Shown: positions 17,155-25,213, numbered from the stretch's first letter. The stretch is 64,000 nucleotides of DNA from Actinomycetota bacterium (GCA_016870485.1 VGBM01000006.1:39199-103198); one strand, 5' to 3'. Numbers and translations: made by a program. The notes: generated by a model not told the origin, from the letters alone.

Positions 17155-17978
17155 CCGACCAGCCCGAGCCCCGTCACCGCCGCGAGCGTCACCACGATTC
17201 CGACGTACTGGTTGGGGTGGAGGCGCTCGCGCAGGGCGACGATCCCGATCAGGGCGGCGACGGTGCCCCACTGCGTCGCGGTCACCGAGGCGACGCTGAG
17301 GGGGCCGGCCGCGGCGGCGAACGCGAAGGCGACGAAGCCGACGCCGTCGAGGAGCCCGCAGCCGGCGATCGACCCGGTGGCGGCGCGGTCGGGCAGCCGC
17401 CGCACGGCGATCAGGAACACCGGCAGCACGAGCAGCACGCTGGTCAGCCGGGTCACGGCCACGGTGGTCAGCTCCGGCAGCTCCGACATCCCGAGGCCGA
17501 TCAGGGCGACCGCGTAGACCACGGAGGCCGCGATCGCGGGCAGGGCCCCGGCGGCGGTGCGCCGGCCCGGCTCGAGCGAGACGAGGACGGTGCCGACCAC
17601 GGCGACGAGGAGCAGGGCGCCGGTCAGGGGCGTGGGCCGCTCGCCGAGCCCGATCGAGATGAGGGTGGCGACGCCGCCCTCCAGCGCGATGATGGGGGCG
17701 ACGACGCTGAGGTTGCCGGAGCGCAGGGCGCGCAGGAGCAGGAAGAAGCCGACGTTGGCGCAGACGCCGGCGGCCACGGGCCAAGCCAGGGCGCGCGGCG
17801 TCCACGGGCCCGCGCCGCCGTCGACCACGAGCGCCACCGGCAGCACCGCGACCGTGCAGATCGCCAGCACCCAGAACATGATCAGGATCGGCGAGCGTTC
17901 GATCCGCGAGGCGCGCTGGGTGAAGACGTTGGCGAACGCCCAGGCGACCGCGGTCACCAGGCCGAGCAGGACCGCCAC
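17151..17978 (-). CDS. EamA/DMT-family transporter (second of a tandem pair)
   Basis: A 275-residue protein with ten hydrophobic segments in two EamA repeats. Each repeat ends in a family-like motif, for example LEGGVATLISIGLGERPT and TVAALIGIVALRERL. Drug/metabolite transporters of this family typically export amino acids or metabolites. The start is the GTG at 17978, two bases before the stop of the upstream paralogue. Much longer open frame upstream only reflects that paralogue in another frame. It belongs to an mttB-eamA-eamA transcript, so the substrate may be a methylated amine or its product. Confidence 0.85.
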   Translation of the reverse strand: MAVLLGLVTAVAWAFANVFTQRASRIERSPILIMFWVLAICTVAVLPVALVVDGGAGPWTPRALAWPVAAGVCANVGFFLLLRALRSGNLSVVAPIIALEGGVATLISIGLGERPTPLTGALLLVAVVGTVLVSLEPGRRTAAGALPAIAASVVYAVALIGLGMSELPELTTVAVTRLTSVLLVLPVFLIAVRRLPDRAATGSIAGCGLLDGVGFVAFAFAAAAGPLSVASVTATQWGTVAALIGIVALRERLHPNQYVGIVVTLAAVTGLGLVG

Positions 17979-17980
17979 GG

Positions 17981-18802
17981 CTAGGCGAAGGCCCCGAGCC
18001 CGGTGATCGCCAGCGCGGTGACGGCGATCCCGACGTACTGCGAGGGGGCGAGGCGCTCGCGCAGGACGATGATCCCGATCAGCGCCGCCACCGTCCCGAA
18101 CTGCGAGGCGGCCACCGTGGCCACGCTCGACGGGCCGATCCCCGCCGCGAACGCGAAGGTGGCGATGCCGGCGGCGTCGAGCGCGCCCGCGAGCAGCAGG
18201 AGCCGCAGCGAGCCGCGCGGGTCGCGCGTCGTGGCGAGCAGGAGCAGCGGCACCGCCCCCAGCAGGCTGATCGAGCGCACGAGCCCCGCGGAGGTGAGGG
18301 CGGGCTGGTCGGTGTAGCCGAGCGCGGTCAGGACGGCGGCGTAGCAGAGCGCCGCGGCGAGGGCCCACAGCGCGCCCTTCGCGGCCCGCGCGCCGGGCTC
18401 GTACGAGACCATCACGGTGCCGGCGACCGCGATGGCGAGGAGGGCGAGCGCGAGCGGGCTCGGCCGCTCGCCGAGGCCGATCGACAGCAGCGTGCCGAGG
18501 CCGCCCTCGAGGGCGATGATCGGGGCGACGACGCTGATCGACCCGGCGCGCAGGGCCTGGGCGAGGAACAGGAAGCCGACGTTGGCGATCAGGCCGGCGA
18601 GCACCGGCACCGCCAGCGAGCGCGGCGTGAACGGCCCCTCGAAGCCGTCGACGATCAGCGCGACCGGGATCACGATCGACGTGCCGGCGAGGAGGATCCA
18701 GAACAGCATCGCCCGCCCGTCGAGCACCCGTGCCCCGCGCTGGAGCGGGATGTTCATCGTGGCCCACGCGACCGCCGCGGCGAGCCCGAGGACGACGGTC
18801 AC
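17981..18802 (-). CDS. EamA/DMT-family transporter (first of a tandem pair)
   Basis: A 273-residue, ten-span membrane protein homologous along its full length to its downstream neighbour; for example LEGGLGTLLSIGLGERPS here aligns with the same segment there, and TVAALIGIIVLRERL is also shared. The pair looks like a local duplication and may form a heterodimer, as small multidrug-type relatives do. The GTG at 18802 lies two bases after the mttB stop, so it is co-translated with the methyltransferase. The substrate is unknown. Confidence 0.85.
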   Translation of the reverse strand: MTVVLGLAAAVAWATMNIPLQRGARVLDGRAMLFWILLAGTSIVIPVALIVDGFEGPFTPRSLAVPVLAGLIANVGFLFLAQALRAGSISVVAPIIALEGGLGTLLSIGLGERPSPLALALLAIAVAGTVMVSYEPGARAAKGALWALAAALCYAAVLTALGYTDQPALTSAGLVRSISLLGAVPLLLLATTRDPRGSLRLLLLAGALDAAGIATFAFAAGIGPSSVATVAASQFGTVAALIGIIVLRERLAPSQYVGIAVTALAITGLGAFA

Positions 18803-18804
18803 GG

Positions 18805-20256
18805 CTAGTCGCCGAGCTCGGTGCGGCGCCGGTCCACGTAGGCCCGGAGCTCGGCCTGCAGGTCGGGGTCGAGCGCGGGCGGCTGCTCCTCCCAGGCCGC
18901 CTGCATGGCGTCAAACTGCCCGAGCGCGCGCTCGGTGGCGTTCAGGCCGCCCTTCTTCTGCCAGGCGGAGTAGTTGTCGGTCGTCCAGACCTCGGGGCGG
19001 TAGAAGCAGTCGCGGAAGTGCTCGAGGGTGTGGGCGGCCCCGAAGAAGTGGCCGCCGTGGCCGACCTCCTCGTGCGCGCCGAAGGCGAGCGCGTCGTCCG
19101 TGAACTCGACCGGCGTGAACTCCTGCATCATGTTGCGGAGCATCTCGGTGTCCATCGCGACCTTCGCGAAGGAGTGGACGAGGCCGCCCTCGAGCCAGCC
19201 CGTCACGTGCAGCTGCAGGTTCGCGCCGGCGAGGAACGACGGCAGCATCGTGTTGAGCGCCTCGAACGACGACTGCCCGTCGACCGCCGGGCTCGCGTTG
19301 AGCCCGCCGCCGCCGGCGCGCCAGAGCACGTTGTGGCGGCGCGCGATCTGGCCGGTGGCGATGATGCCAAGCGCGGCCTCGGGCCCGCCGAAGCCGGGCG
19401 AGCCGGACTTCATGTCGGTGTTGGAGACGAACGAGCCCATGATCGCGGGGCAGCCCGGGCGGATCGCCTGCACGAGCGCGATGCCGGCCAGGGACTCGGC
19501 GGTCTGCTGGGCGAGGGCGGCGGGCACCGAGACGGGGCCCATCGCGCCCATCATGATGAACGGCGTCACGTTCACGATCTGGTTGCGCTCGGCGAGCATC
19601 CAGAGCGACTCGAGCATGCGCGTGTCGAACGTGAGCGGCGAGTTGGCGTTGATCGTGCCGAAGACGCCCGCGTCCCGCTCGAGGACGTCGGCGCCGCCGA
19701 GGGCCATCTCCGCCATCGCGATCGAGTCGATCACCCCGTTGAGGTGGATCTGCGCCGCGCCGACGGGGAGGTCGGTGTTCTCGTACATCGCGAGCTGCAG
19801 GTCGAGGTGGCGCGAGTCGAGCGGGCGGTCGTTGCACTCGAGGATCGGGTAGCCCGGCGTGTCGATCTCGGGCGTGACCTGGGCGGCGCGCAGCAGCTTG
19901 ACGGCGTCGTCGAGGGTGCCGTCGCGCCGGCCCGTGCGGCCGTCGTCGACGAAGGGCATCGACTGGCCCGTGCAGAAGACCATGTGGTCGGGCCCGAACT
20001 GGACGTGCTTGTCGGGGTTGCGGGACAGGAGCCGGAACGACGTCGGCGTGGTGGAGATCCGCTCGAGCAGCCAGTCGGGGTCGAGGAAGACGACCTCGTC
20101 CTCGACACGCTGGCCCTCCCGCGCGAGCAGCTCGAGCGACGGCTCGTGCATGAACTTGATGCCGAGCTCGGACACCAGCCGGCGCCAGCCGCGGTCGATC
20201 ACGTCGAGCGCGTCGGGGGTCAGCGGCTCGAAGCGGGGCATGCGGTTCACGAACAT
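18805..20256 (-). CDS. MttB-family methyltransferase (non-pyrrolysine trimethylamine/glycine betaine methyltransferase type)
   Basis: A 483-residue TIM-barrel protein of the trimethylamine:corrinoid methyltransferase family. Landmarks include IKFMHEPSLELLAREGQ, the CTGQSMPF segment, INANSPLTFDTRMLE, SFVSNTDMKSGSPGFGGPE and WLEGGLVHSFAKV. There is no in-frame TAG, so it is a non-pyrrolysine member such as those acting on glycine betaine or other quaternary amines. No corrinoid protein or reactivase lies nearby. I chose ATG 20256 (MFVNRMPRFEP) because a CATAGT -10 element lies 7 bases upstream; GTG 20265 would add three residues and overlap that element. The downstream genes are two transporters. 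Confidence 0.88.
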   Translation of the reverse strand: MFVNRMPRFEPLTPDALDVIDRGWRRLVSELGIKFMHEPSLELLAREGQRVEDEVVFLDPDWLLERISTTPTSFRLLSRNPDKHVQFGPDHMVFCTGQSMPFVDDGRTGRRDGTLDDAVKLLRAAQVTPEIDTPGYPILECNDRPLDSRHLDLQLAMYENTDLPVGAAQIHLNGVIDSIAMAEMALGGADVLERDAGVFGTINANSPLTFDTRMLESLWMLAERNQIVNVTPFIMMGAMGPVSVPAALAQQTAESLAGIALVQAIRPGCPAIMGSFVSNTDMKSGSPGFGGPEAALGIIATGQIARRHNVLWRAGGGGLNASPAVDGQSSFEALNTMLPSFLAGANLQLHVTGWLEGGLVHSFAKVAMDTEMLRNMMQEFTPVEFTDDALAFGAHEEVGHGGHFFGAAHTLEHFRDCFYRPEVWTTDNYSAWQKKGGLNATERALGQFDAMQAAWEEQPPALDPDLQAELRAYVDRRRTELGD

Positions 20257-20263
20257 TGGGGGC

Positions 20264-20269
20264 ACTATG
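20264..20269 (-). promoter_or_regulatory. -10 element CATAGT of the mttB-like gene
   Basis: On the minus strand CATAGT lies 7 bases before ATG 20256 and gives the gene its own promoter despite following the LysR gene. Confidence 0.5.
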
Positions 20270-20274
20270 CCACA

Positions 20275-20300
20275 AATCGGCCGGTTCGCCGCTGCCGATT
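20275..20300. promoter_or_regulatory. Inverted repeat between lysR and mttB (possible operator)
   Basis: AATCGGC and GCCGATT are separated by 12 bases just upstream of the mttB-like -10 element, a position suited to a regulator binding site. It could also act as a weak terminator for the LysR gene, but no T-run follows. Confidence 0.35.
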
Positions 20301-20328
20301 CGGCGTGTTCCCGTCCCGCGCGGGCGGC

Positions 20329-21210
20329 TCAGCCGGGTCCGCGCGCGACGTCCACGAGCGCGCGCGTGATGGTGGGGAGGGGGTCGCGGTCGGGCACGAC
20401 CACGCCGATCTCCTTCTCCACCTCGGGCTCGGTCAGGGGCACGGCCACGATCTCGTCGGGGAGCGCGCCGCCCTCGATCCACGAGGTCGGCCCGATCGTG
20501 CACCAGCGCCCGTGGGCGACGTGCTCCCAGAGGGGCACGATGTCGTCCGACTCGACGCGCGGCGCGGGGCTGGCGCCGGCGGTGGTGAAGGCGGCGTCGA
20601 TGATGCGGCGGTTCTGCATGTTGGGGGTGAGCAGGCAGAGCGGCAGCGCGGCGGCTTCCGCCCAGGTCACGGAGCGGCGCTTCGCGAGCGGGTCGTCCGC
20701 GTTGACGTAGAGGACGTAGCGCTCGCGGGCCACGGGGATGGCGCGCACGCCGCCGATCGGCTCGTTGTCGAGGTACGTGATGCCGGCGTCGATCTCGTAC
20801 TCGCCGAGGCGGCGCTCGATCTCGCGGCTGGTCAGCGACAGCACGGTCACGGCGAGGCCGGGGTGGACGGCGGCGACGGCGGCCGACAGCTGGCTGGCGA
20901 TCGGCAGGGCGGTGGGGATCGCGCCGAGCCGCAGGCGGCCGGTCACCTCGCCGCGCATCGCGGCGAGGTCTTCGCGCAGGCCCTCGGCGTCGGCGAGCAG
21001 CCGGTGCGCCCAGGCGACGACGCGCTCGCCCTCCGGGGTCAGGCCCGCGTAGCGGCGGCCGCGCACGACGATCGGCACGCCGAGCTCCTCCTCGAGCGCG
21101 CGGATGCCGCCGCTGAGCGACGGCTGCGACACGTGGCAGGCGGCGGCGGCCCGGCCGAAGTGGCGCTCGCGGGCGAGGGCGGTCACGTACTCGAGCTGGC
21201 GCAGCTGCAC
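20329..21210 (-). CDS. LysR-type transcriptional regulator
   Basis: A 293-residue regulator. The N-terminal winged helix reads LRQLEYVTALARERHFGRAA then HVSQPSLSGGIRALEEELGV, the standard LysR helix-turn-helix. The C-terminal half is the periplasmic-binding-like effector domain. The GTG at 21210 was chosen because it begins the canonical QLRQLEY opening. It lies divergent to fdhD-moeA with an ATAG-N7-CTAT site in the gap, and upstream of mttB in the same orientation. It may therefore control formate dehydrogenase maturation, methylamine use, or both. The effector is unknown. Confidence 0.9.
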   Translation of the reverse strand: MQLRQLEYVTALARERHFGRAAAACHVSQPSLSGGIRALEEELGVPIVVRGRRYAGLTPEGERVVAWAHRLLADAEGLREDLAAMRGEVTGRLRLGAIPTALPIASQLSAAVAAVHPGLAVTVLSLTSREIERRLGEYEIDAGITYLDNEPIGGVRAIPVARERYVLYVNADDPLAKRRSVTWAEAAALPLCLLTPNMQNRRIIDAAFTTAGASPAPRVESDDIVPLWEHVAHGRWCTIGPTSWIEGGALPDEIVAVPLTEPEVEKEIGVVVPDRDPLPTITRALVDVARGPG

Positions 21211-21217
21211 GCCTGCA

Positions 21218-21236
21218 TGATAGCCCCTGCCTATCA
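21218..21236. promoter_or_regulatory. LysR-box operator (TGATAG-N7-CTATCA)
   Basis: A perfect 6-base inverted repeat with 7-base spacer contains T-N11-A, the core of LysR-type binding sites. It lies 7 bases upstream of the LysR GTG and in the divergent gap before fdhD, as expected for autoregulation plus control of fdhD-moeA. Confidence 0.65.
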
Positions 21237-21333
21237 CCCGAGCGGGACTTCCGCGTTGCGCGCCCCCGCGCGCCCGCCGATGCTGGGGCGGCGCACGGCG
21301 CCCGCCGCGCCGCGCGGGACAATGAGCCCCACG

Positions 21334-22200
21334 ATGACCGACGCCGCGGAGCCCGACGATGCCCGGCCGGCCCTGGCCGGGCCGAGCGCCCGGGTGCGCG
21401 TGCTGCGCCTGCAGCGCGGGGAGCGCCCCGTCGAGCGGACGGACCGCGTGGCCGGCGAGGAGCCCCTCGAGATCCGGGTCGGCGGCCCCGACGGGCCGCT
21501 GACGCAGGTCGCGGTGACGATGCGCACCCCGGGCGCCGACTTCGAGCTCGTCGCCGGGTTCCTCCTGACCGAGGGGCTGATCGGGGAGCGCCACGACATC
21601 GCCGACATCCGCTACTGCGCCGACGTCGAGCAGCCCGAGCAGCAGTACAACGTCCTCAGCGTGCGCCTCAGCCGGCCGTTCGACGCCTCGGCCCTGCAGC
21701 GCAACATGTTCGCGTCGTCGAGCTGCGGCGTCTGCGGCAAGGCCTCGATCGACATGGTCGAGGTGCACTGCCGGCCGATCCCGGCGGGTCCGGAGGTCGC
21801 GCTCGAGACGCTGCTCGGCCTGCCGGACGCGCTGCGCGCCCGCCAGCGCACCTTCGAGCGCACGGGCGGCCTGCACGCCACGGGCCTCTTCACGCCCGCC
21901 GGCGGGCTGGTCGAGCTGCGCGAGGACATCGGCCGCCACAACGCGATGGACAAGGCCGTCGGGGCGCGGCTGATGCAGGGCGATGCGCCCCTGCACGGGC
22001 GCGTGGCGCTGGTCTCGGGCCGGGCCGGCTTCGAGCTCGTGCAGAAGGCCGCCGTCGCCGGCCTGCCCGTGCTCGCCGCCGTCGGCGCGCCGTCGTCGAT
22101 CGCCGTCGACGCCGCCCGACGCCTCGGCGTCACGCTCGTCGGCTTCCTGCGCGACGACCGCTGCAACGTCTACGCCCACCCCGAGCGGATCGCGCCGTGA
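21334..22200 (+). CDS. fdhD: FdhD, sulfurtransferase for formate dehydrogenase molybdenum cofactor
   Basis: A 288-residue FdhD. The hallmark cysteine loop SSSCGVCGKAS carries the CxxC whose first Cys shuttles sulfur from IscS to the bis-MGD cofactor of formate dehydrogenase. REDIGRHNAMDKAVG and SGRAGFELVQKAA are other family signatures. Start choice: ATG 21334 lies 10 bases after a GACAAT element; ATG 21322 is in frame four codons earlier but overlaps that element. Its TGA overlaps the GTG of moeA (GTGA). No formate dehydrogenase gene is in the window. A divergent LysR gene probably regulates it. Confidence 0.93.
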   Translation: MTDAAEPDDARPALAGPSARVRVLRLQRGERPVERTDRVAGEEPLEIRVGGPDGPLTQVAVTMRTPGADFELVAGFLLTEGLIGERHDIADIRYCADVEQPEQQYNVLSVRLSRPFDASALQRNMFASSSCGVCGKASIDMVEVHCRPIPAGPEVALETLLGLPDALRARQRTFERTGGLHATGLFTPAGGLVELREDIGRHNAMDKAVGARLMQGDAPLHGRVALVSGRAGFELVQKAAVAGLPVLAAVGAPSSIAVDAARRLGVTLVGFLRDDRCNVYAHPERIAP

Positions 22201-23369
22201 GGGGCGGCCCGCCCGACCCCGCGACCGCACTCGCCCGCTGGCGGCGCGCGCTGGCCGACGCCGGTAACGCGGCGCCCCTGCCCGCGGAGCGGGTCCCCGT
22301 CGCCGAGGCCGCCGGGCGCGTCCTCGCGGAGGACGTCGCCGCGTGGCGCGCGTCGCCGCCCGTGGCCGTCGCCGCGATGGACGGCATCGCCGTGCGCGCC
22401 GCCGACACCGCGGGCGCCCCGGTCCTGATCGCCGGCGGCGACGTCGCGTTCGTGGACACGGGCGCGCCGCTCCCCGACGGCTTCGACGCGGTGGTGCGGC
22501 GCGAACGGGTCGAGGTCGACGGCGCCGGCGCCCACGTGGCCGAGGCGGTCGAGGCGGGTGCGGACGTGCGCCCCGCCGGCGAGGACATCCCCGCGGACGC
22601 GGCGCTCTACGGGGCGGGCCGCGTCCTGTCGGCCTTCGACGTCGCGGTGCTCGCGGCGGCCGGGCATGGCGAGGCGCCGGTGCGCGTGCGCCCGCGGGTG
22701 GCGGTGATCCCGACCGGCGACGAGCTGCGCTCCGCGGGCGAGCCGCTCGAGCCGCACTACGTCGTCGACTCGAACGGTCCGATGCTGGCCGCGCAGGCCG
22801 CCGCCGACGGCGCGCTGTCCGCGCTGCACGGCCGCGTCCCCGACGACCCCGCCCGCCTCGCGGAGGAGGTCATGCGCGCCGTGCTCGTCAGCGACCTCGT
22901 CCTGCTCGTGGCCGGGTCGTCACGCGGCCGCCGCGACCACTCCCGCGACGTCCTCTCCGACCTCGGCGAGGTCGCGGTCGACGGCGTCGCGGTACGGCCG
23001 GGCCACCCGGTCCTCCTCGCCGTCGTCGGCACGACGCCGGTGATCGGCGTCCCGGGCTACCCCGTCTCGGCCGCCTTCACGTACGAGCTGTTCGGGCACG
23101 CGATCGTCGCCGGGCTGCTGGGGCGGCCCGCCGAGCGCACGGCCGTGCCCGCGGTGCTCGCCGCGGACGCGGGCGGGCGCGAGGACGCCGCGTGCATGGT
23201 CGCGGTCCGGCTCGAGGCGGCCGCGGGCGGGCTGCGCGCCGTGCCGCTCGCGCGCCGCGCAGGGGCGCTGCGGGCGCTCGCCGGGGCCGACGCCTACATC
23301 GTCGTGCCGCCCGGCCCGGGCCTCGCCGCGGGCGCGCCGGTGGCGGTACTGCCCCTGCGCGACCGGTAA
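22197..23369 (+). CDS. moeA: Molybdopterin molybdenumtransferase MoeA
   Basis: A 390-residue MoeA, which inserts molybdate into adenylylated molybdopterin. Conserved segments are VAAMDGIAVRAADT near the N-terminus, FVDTGAPLPDGFDAVV, VIPTGDELRSAGEPL and the domain IV segment GVPGYPVSAAFTYELFG. The usual GGVSVGDYD loop reads AGSSRGRRDHSRD, a known type of variation in actinobacterial paralogues. It starts as GTG inside the fdhD stop, linking cofactor insertion to sulfuration for a formate dehydrogenase. The domain order and length are normal. Confidence 0.92.
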   Translation: MRGGPPDPATALARWRRALADAGNAAPLPAERVPVAEAAGRVLAEDVAAWRASPPVAVAAMDGIAVRAADTAGAPVLIAGGDVAFVDTGAPLPDGFDAVVRRERVEVDGAGAHVAEAVEAGADVRPAGEDIPADAALYGAGRVLSAFDVAVLAAAGHGEAPVRVRPRVAVIPTGDELRSAGEPLEPHYVVDSNGPMLAAQAAADGALSALHGRVPDDPARLAEEVMRAVLVSDLVLLVAGSSRGRRDHSRDVLSDLGEVAVDGVAVRPGHPVLLAVVGTTPVIGVPGYPVSAAFTYELFGHAIVAGLLGRPAERTAVPAVLAADAGGREDAACMVAVRLEAAAGGLRAVPLARRAGALRALAGADAYIVVPPGPGLAAGAPVAVLPLRDR

Positions 23370-23372
23370 TCT
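23367..23372 (+). promoter_or_regulatory. -10 element TAATCT of the flavin-binding protein gene
   Basis: TAATCT overlaps the moeA stop codon and lies 6 bases before ATG 23379, a near-ideal leaderless arrangement. Confidence 0.6.
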
Positions 23373-23378
23373 CACGGC

Positions 23379-24035
23379 ATGGCCAGGAAGCGCACCACCG
23401 TCAAGCGGCTGCCCAAGCGCGGGCACTACGACCGGGCGACGATCGACGCGATCCTCGACGAGGCGCTCGTCTGCCACATCGGCTTCGAGGCCGACGGGCA
23501 GCCGTACGTGATCCCGTCCCTGCACGCGCGGGTGGGGGACGTCCTCTACCTGCACGGCTCGAGCGCGAGCCGCATGCTGCGCCGGCTCGGCGAGGGCATG
23601 CCCTGCTGCGTCACCGTCACCCTGATCGACGGCGTCGTCCTGGCCCGCGCCGTCTTCGACCAGTCGGTCAACTACCGCTCCGTCGTCGTGCTCGGCACGG
23701 CGCGGCCCGTCGAGGACCCCGCCGAGAAGCTGGCCGCGCTCGAGGCCCTCACCGAGCAGCTCGTGCCCGGTCGCTGGGCCGACACGCGTCCGCCGACGCG
23801 CCAGGAGCTCAAGGCGACCGCGATCCTCGCCCTGCCCCTCGACGAGGCCTCCGCGAAGGTGCGCTCCGGGCCGCCGGGCAACGCGCCGGAGGACGCCGAG
23901 GCCTACGCGGGGACCTGGACGGGCGTCCTGCCGATCACGCAGGTGGTCGGCGAGCCGGTCCCCGCGCCGGACATCGTGCCGGGCGCCGCGCTGCCGGCGG
24001 CCCTCGCCGCGTACGGCCGGCGCTTCGCCCGCTGA
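23379..24035 (+). CDS. Pyridoxamine 5'-phosphate oxidase-like (FMN-binding, NimA-type) protein
   Basis: A 218-residue protein with a split-barrel flavin-binding fold of the Pyridox_ox_2 type. RGHYDRATIDAILDEALVCH opens the domain, then IGFEADGQPYVIPSLHARVG and LYLHGSSASRMLRRL, typical FMN/heme-binding positions. VLARAVFDQSVNYRSVVVLG is a strong family signature. Relatives include nitroimidazole-resistance proteins and flavin reductases; the actual substrate is unknown. It has its own promoter directly behind moeA. Confidence 0.85.
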   Translation: MARKRTTVKRLPKRGHYDRATIDAILDEALVCHIGFEADGQPYVIPSLHARVGDVLYLHGSSASRMLRRLGEGMPCCVTVTLIDGVVLARAVFDQSVNYRSVVVLGTARPVEDPAEKLAALEALTEQLVPGRWADTRPPTRQELKATAILALPLDEASAKVRSGPPGNAPEDAEAYAGTWTGVLPITQVVGEPVPAPDIVPGAALPAALAAYGRRFAR

Positions 24036-24039
24036 GGCC

Positions 24040-24390
24040 TCAGGCCCCGCGCAGTTCGTCGAGGGAGGCCCACTCGAGCATCCGCGCGTGGGTCGCTTCG
24101 AGCACCACGCGGGGCGCGCAGCCCGCGTCGTAGGCCTCGCGCCAGCGGCCCGCGCACAGGCACCAGCGGTCGCCCGCCTTGAGCCCGGGGAACTCGTACA
24201 TCGGGACGGGCGTCGAGAGGTCGTTGCCCTGCGCGCGCGAGAAGGCGAGGAAGGCGTCGGTCATCACGGCGCAGACGATGTGCACGCCCTGGTCCTCGGA
24301 GCCCGTGTCGCAGCAGCCGTTGCGGTAGAAGCCCGTCATCGGGTCGAGCGAGCAGGGCTCGAGCGGGGTGCCGAGGACGTTGAGCGCCAT
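24040..24390 (-). CDS. DUF2237 family protein
   Basis: A 116-residue protein that matches DUF2237 throughout: NVLGTPLEPCSLDPMTGFYR, NGCCDTGSEDQGVHIVCA, MTDAFLAFSRAQGNDLSTPV and a tryptophan-cysteine segment WCLCAGRW. The four to six conserved cysteines suggest a metal or redox site, but no function is established for the family. It is a single gene with a probable leaderless promoter, divergent from the next small gene. Confidence 0.9.
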   Translation of the reverse strand: MALNVLGTPLEPCSLDPMTGFYRNGCCDTGSEDQGVHIVCAVMTDAFLAFSRAQGNDLSTPVPMYEFPGLKAGDRWCLCAGRWREAYDAGCAPRVVLEATHARMLEWASLDELRGA

Positions 24391-24398
24391 CGGGCGGG

Positions 24399-24404
24399 AT
24401 CGTA
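24399..24404 (-). promoter_or_regulatory. -10 element TACGAT of the DUF2237 gene
   Basis: Minus-strand TACGAT lies 8 bases before ATG 24390. It is back-to-back with the TACGCT of the divergent gene. Confidence 0.45.
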
Positions 24405-24410
24405 GCCGCG

Positions 24411-24416
24411 TACGCT
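24411..24416 (+). promoter_or_regulatory. -10 element TACGCT of the 95-residue gene
   Basis: TACGCT lies 6 bases before GTG 24423 and supports that small gene as real. Confidence 0.55.
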
Positions 24417-24422
24417 GCCCCC

Positions 24423-24710
24423 GTGTCCGCCGCCGACCTCCTGCGCCGCGGCCCCGTCCCCGCGGAGGGGTCCGCGTTCGAGCGGCTGCGGTGCGCCGAG
24501 GGCATCGCCTTCGACCCCGCGCTCGGGATCGGCGCGCTCGTCGCGGACCCGGTCGGCCGCGCGGCCCTCGCCGCCGCGCTGGCCGGCGAGCCCGGGCCCT
24601 GCGCCTGCCAGCTCGACGCGCTCGGCCTGCCCGCGTCGGGCGGCCGCTGCGGCACCGACGAGCGCCACCTCGCGGCGCTCGCCGACCGGCTCACGGCACG
24701 TCGAGGGTGA
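24423..24710 (+). CDS. Small hypothetical protein (95 residues)
   Basis: A 95-residue soluble protein with four cysteines, two of them in PCACQLDAL and one in GGRCGTDE. The spacing does not make an obvious zinc finger. Coding bias is typical of the genome and a -10 element sits 6 bases before its GTG. Its 3' end overlaps the convergent ogt gene by 20 bases. I recognise no family. Confidence 0.6.
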   Translation: MSAADLLRRGPVPAEGSAFERLRCAEGIAFDPALGIGALVADPVGRAALAAALAGEPGPCACQLDALGLPASGGRCGTDERHLAALADRLTARRG

Positions 24711-25182
24711 GCACGCCCTGCTCGACGTCGAGCAGGTAGCGCTTCGTCGCGACCCCGCCGCCGCCCGAGTAGCCGACCAGCGCGCCGTTCGAGCCGATCA
24801 CCCGGTGGCACGGGATGATCAGGGGGATCGGGTTACGGCCGTTGGCCGCGCCGACGGCGCGCGTCGCCGCGGGCTGGCCGATCGCCGCGGCGATGTCGCC
24901 GTAGGTCGTCGTGCGCCCGTGGGGAACGGCGACGAGCGCCGCCCACACGCGCCGCTGGAAGGCCGTGCCGACCGGGGCGAGCGGCAGGTCGAAGTGCTTG
25001 CGCTCGCCTGCGAACCACTCCGCGAGCTGCGCCGCGGCCCGGTCGACCGTGGGCCCGCCCTCGACGGCGCCCACGGGCACGACCCCGTCGTCGCCGGGCA
25101 GGTGGAGCTCCGTCAGCCAGTCGTCTTCGGCGACGACGACGAGCTCGCCGAGGGGGGTCGGGACACGGCGCCAGGTGACCAC
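24691..25182 (-). CDS. ogt: Methylated-DNA--protein-cysteine methyltransferase
   Basis: A 163-residue suicidal DNA-repair protein that takes methyl groups from O6-methylguanine. The acceptor cysteine lies in IPLIIPCHRVIG, the absolutely conserved PCHRV motif; the DNA-binding helix-turn-helix precedes it (VPHGRTTTYGDIAAAIGQP). The arginine finger region ATRAVGAANGRNP is also intact. Length is normal for Ogt. It is a single gene. Confidence 0.95.
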   Translation of the reverse strand: MVTWRRVPTPLGELVVVAEDDWLTELHLPGDDGVVPVGAVEGGPTVDRAAAQLAEWFAGERKHFDLPLAPVGTAFQRRVWAALVAVPHGRTTTYGDIAAAIGQPAATRAVGAANGRNPIPLIIPCHRVIGSNGALVGYSGGGGVATKRYLLDVEQGVLTLDVP

Positions 25183-25213
25183 GACGCCAGCCTACCGCCG
25201 TGCCCGCGGATGT

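Noticed and set aside
18805..20256. Pyrrolysine in the MttB-family protein
   Set aside because: The frame contains no internal TAG, so it is a non-pyrrolysine member.
18730..21333. Long N-terminal extension of the fdhD frame
   Set aside because: It covers mttB and LysR on the other strand; the FdhD family starts near 21334.
24691..24710. Treating the 20-base overlap of the 95-residue gene and ogt as a sign that one is false
   Set aside because: Both have strong support (a -10 element for one, the PCHRV motif for the other) and short convergent overlaps are common here.
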